From contig CALFIV010000395.1 in NCBI GenBank assembly GCA_937877295.1, positions 1 through 7,038 on the forward strand: 7,038 nt of DNA, in the 5' to 3' direction. The first letter of the stretch is position 1. Each line of letters opens with the position of its first letter. Positions 6,070 through 7,038 of the stretch are shown piece after piece. This DNA comes from an uncultured Clostridia bacterium (GTDB lineage: Bacteria > Bacillota_A > Clostridia > Christensenellales > CAG-138). A model generated the notes under the pieces. That model made no database searches and was not told where the DNA came from. It saw only the letters and a program-made list of their open reading frames with translations. Both the position numbers and the translations under genes were made by a program.

Positions 6070-6076
6070 CAAAAAA

Positions 6077-7038
6077 ATGAAATTGGCGATCTACGGATAC
6101 GGAAACCTCGGACGCGGCGTGGAGGCCGCGATCCAACAGAACCCCGATATGGAGCTTGCCGGAATTTTTACGCGGCGCGACCCGAAAGCGGTTGCTGCGA
6201 AAACCGGCGTTCCGGTCTATGCGGCCGACGAGATCCTTTCGCATCGGGAAGAGATCGATGCGGTAATCCTCTGCGGCGGCAGCGCAACCGACCTGCCGGA
6301 GCTGACGCCGTGCTTGGCAAAGAACTTTCATGTAATCGACAGCTTCGACACGCACGCGAACATTCCGGTTCACTTCGATGCGGTCGACGCAGCCGCCAAG
6401 GCGGGCGGCAAGCTCGCGCTGATCTCCTGCGGATGGGACCCCGGTATGTTCTCTTTGAACCGGCTGTACGCAAGCGCGATTCTGCCGGACGGCAAGGATT
6501 ACACCTTCTGGGGACGCGGCGTGAGCCAGGGGCATTCCGACGCGATCCGCCGCATCCCGGGCGTGCTGGACGCGAGACAGTATACCGTGCCGATTCCCGA
6601 AGCGCTCGAAGCCGTGCGCTCAGGCAAACAGCCGGAGCTTTCCGCGCGGCAGAAGCATCTCAGAGAATGCTACGTCGTCGCAGCGCCGGACGCAGACCGC
6701 GACGCGATTGAAACGGCGATCAAGACGATGCCGAACTACTTCGCCGACTACGACACGACGGTGACGTTCATTACCGCAGAGGAAATGCAAAAGAATCACA
6801 GTGCGCTGCCGCACGGCGGATTTGTGATCCGCACCGGAAAGACGGGATTGAACGGCGAGCACACGCACCGGATCGAATATGCGCTCACGCTCGATTCCAA
6901 CCCCGAATTCACTGCTGGCGTGCTCGTCGCCTTTGCGCGCGCGATCGGACGCATGGCTGCGCGCGGCGAAACCGGCTGCCGCACCGTCTTCGACGTCGCG
7001 CCGGCCGATCTGTCGATTCTTTCCCGCGAGCAGCTTCG
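6077..7038 (+). CDS. ddh: meso-Diaminopimelate dehydrogenase, last few residues beyond the window
   Basis: This enzyme (EC 1.4.1.16) reversibly converts L-tetrahydrodipicolinate, ammonia and NADPH to meso-diaminopimelate in the cytoplasm, a one-step branch supplying lysine and peptidoglycan precursors. The 320 visible residues are close to the roughly 320-330 usual for the family, so only a short C-terminal piece should be missing. The N-terminal nucleotide-binding motif is GYGNLGRG (7-14), with FTRRD (31-35) placed to contact the NADPH phosphate. Further family motifs are CGGSATDLPE (66-75), SCGWDPGMFSLNR (117-129), FWGRGVSQGHSDAIRRIPG (144-162), MPNYF (218-222), LPHGGFVIRTG (244-254) and HRIEYALTLDSNPEFTA (264-280). 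These closely follow the Corynebacterium enzyme as I recall it. The start is fixed by AAGGAG seven bases upstream. No lysine-pathway neighbour is visible, and the gene has its own strong promoter and a long structured leader. Confidence 0.96.
   Translation, partial: MKLAIYGYGNLGRGVEAAIQQNPDMELAGIFTRRDPKAVAAKTGVPVYAADEILSHREEIDAVILCGGSATDLPELTPCLAKNFHVIDSFDTHANIPVHFDAVDAAAKAGGKLALISCGWDPGMFSLNRLYASAILPDGKDYTFWGRGVSQGHSDAIRRIPGVLDARQYTVPIPEALEAVRSGKQPELSARQKHLRECYVVAAPDADRDAIETAIKTMPNYFADYDTTVTFITAEEMQKNHSALPHGGFVIRTGKTGLNGEHTHRIEYALTLDSNPEFTAGVLVAFARAIGRMAARGETGCRTVFDVAPADLSILSREQL

Overview
This window looks like ordinary chromosome from a fairly GC-rich anaerobic Firmicute, probably a gut-type Clostridia/Oscillospiraceae-like lineage. 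That assignment is an inference from several things together: strong Shine-Dalgarno sites, AT-rich sigma-A-type promoters set in GC-rich coding DNA, a flavoredoxin-like flavin reductase, meso-diaminopimelate dehydrogenase, and a dispersed palindrome of the TGTCATTCTGAG type. I see no rRNA, tRNA, CRISPR array, transposase or phage gene.

Layout. (1) Positions 1-1307, minus strand: a stand-alone LPG-synthase-TM/UPF0104 flippase-like membrane protein with a TTG start. It is followed with almost no gap by a small two-helix membrane protein that is cut by the left edge. (2) Positions 1308-1449: a compact divergent control region with two back-to-back promoters. (3) Positions 1450-2793, plus strand: a threonine/serine exporter (ThrE) family protein in which both halves of the exporter are fused. 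It ends at a strong hairpin that can serve as terminator for both convergent genes. (4) Positions 2846-3418, minus strand: a flavin reductase/flavoredoxin-like FMN protein. (5) Positions 3419-3500: a second divergent control region, in which the two promoters overlap at their -10 boxes. (6) Positions 3501-5799, plus strand: a MATE-family efflux protein and an ABC/SMC-like AAA ATPase 13 nt apart, likely one operon. (7) Positions 5800-6076: an AT-rich intergenic region with a full-consensus promoter, then a 109-bp palindromic repeat lying in the leader of the next gene. (8) Positions 6077 to the right edge: ddh, meso-diaminopimelate dehydrogenase, nearly complete.

There is little sign of one shared pathway. 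Three of the units are membrane transporters or flippase-like proteins (UPF0104, ThrE, MATE), and ddh is a lysine/peptidoglycan precursor enzyme. I do not find a convincing undescribed multi-gene system. The parts most worth a second look are regulatory: the repeat-loaded ddh leader, which includes a six-base match able to pair with the ddh ribosome-binding site, and the two divergent promoter regions. The MATE-ATPase gene pair is a secondary point of interest.
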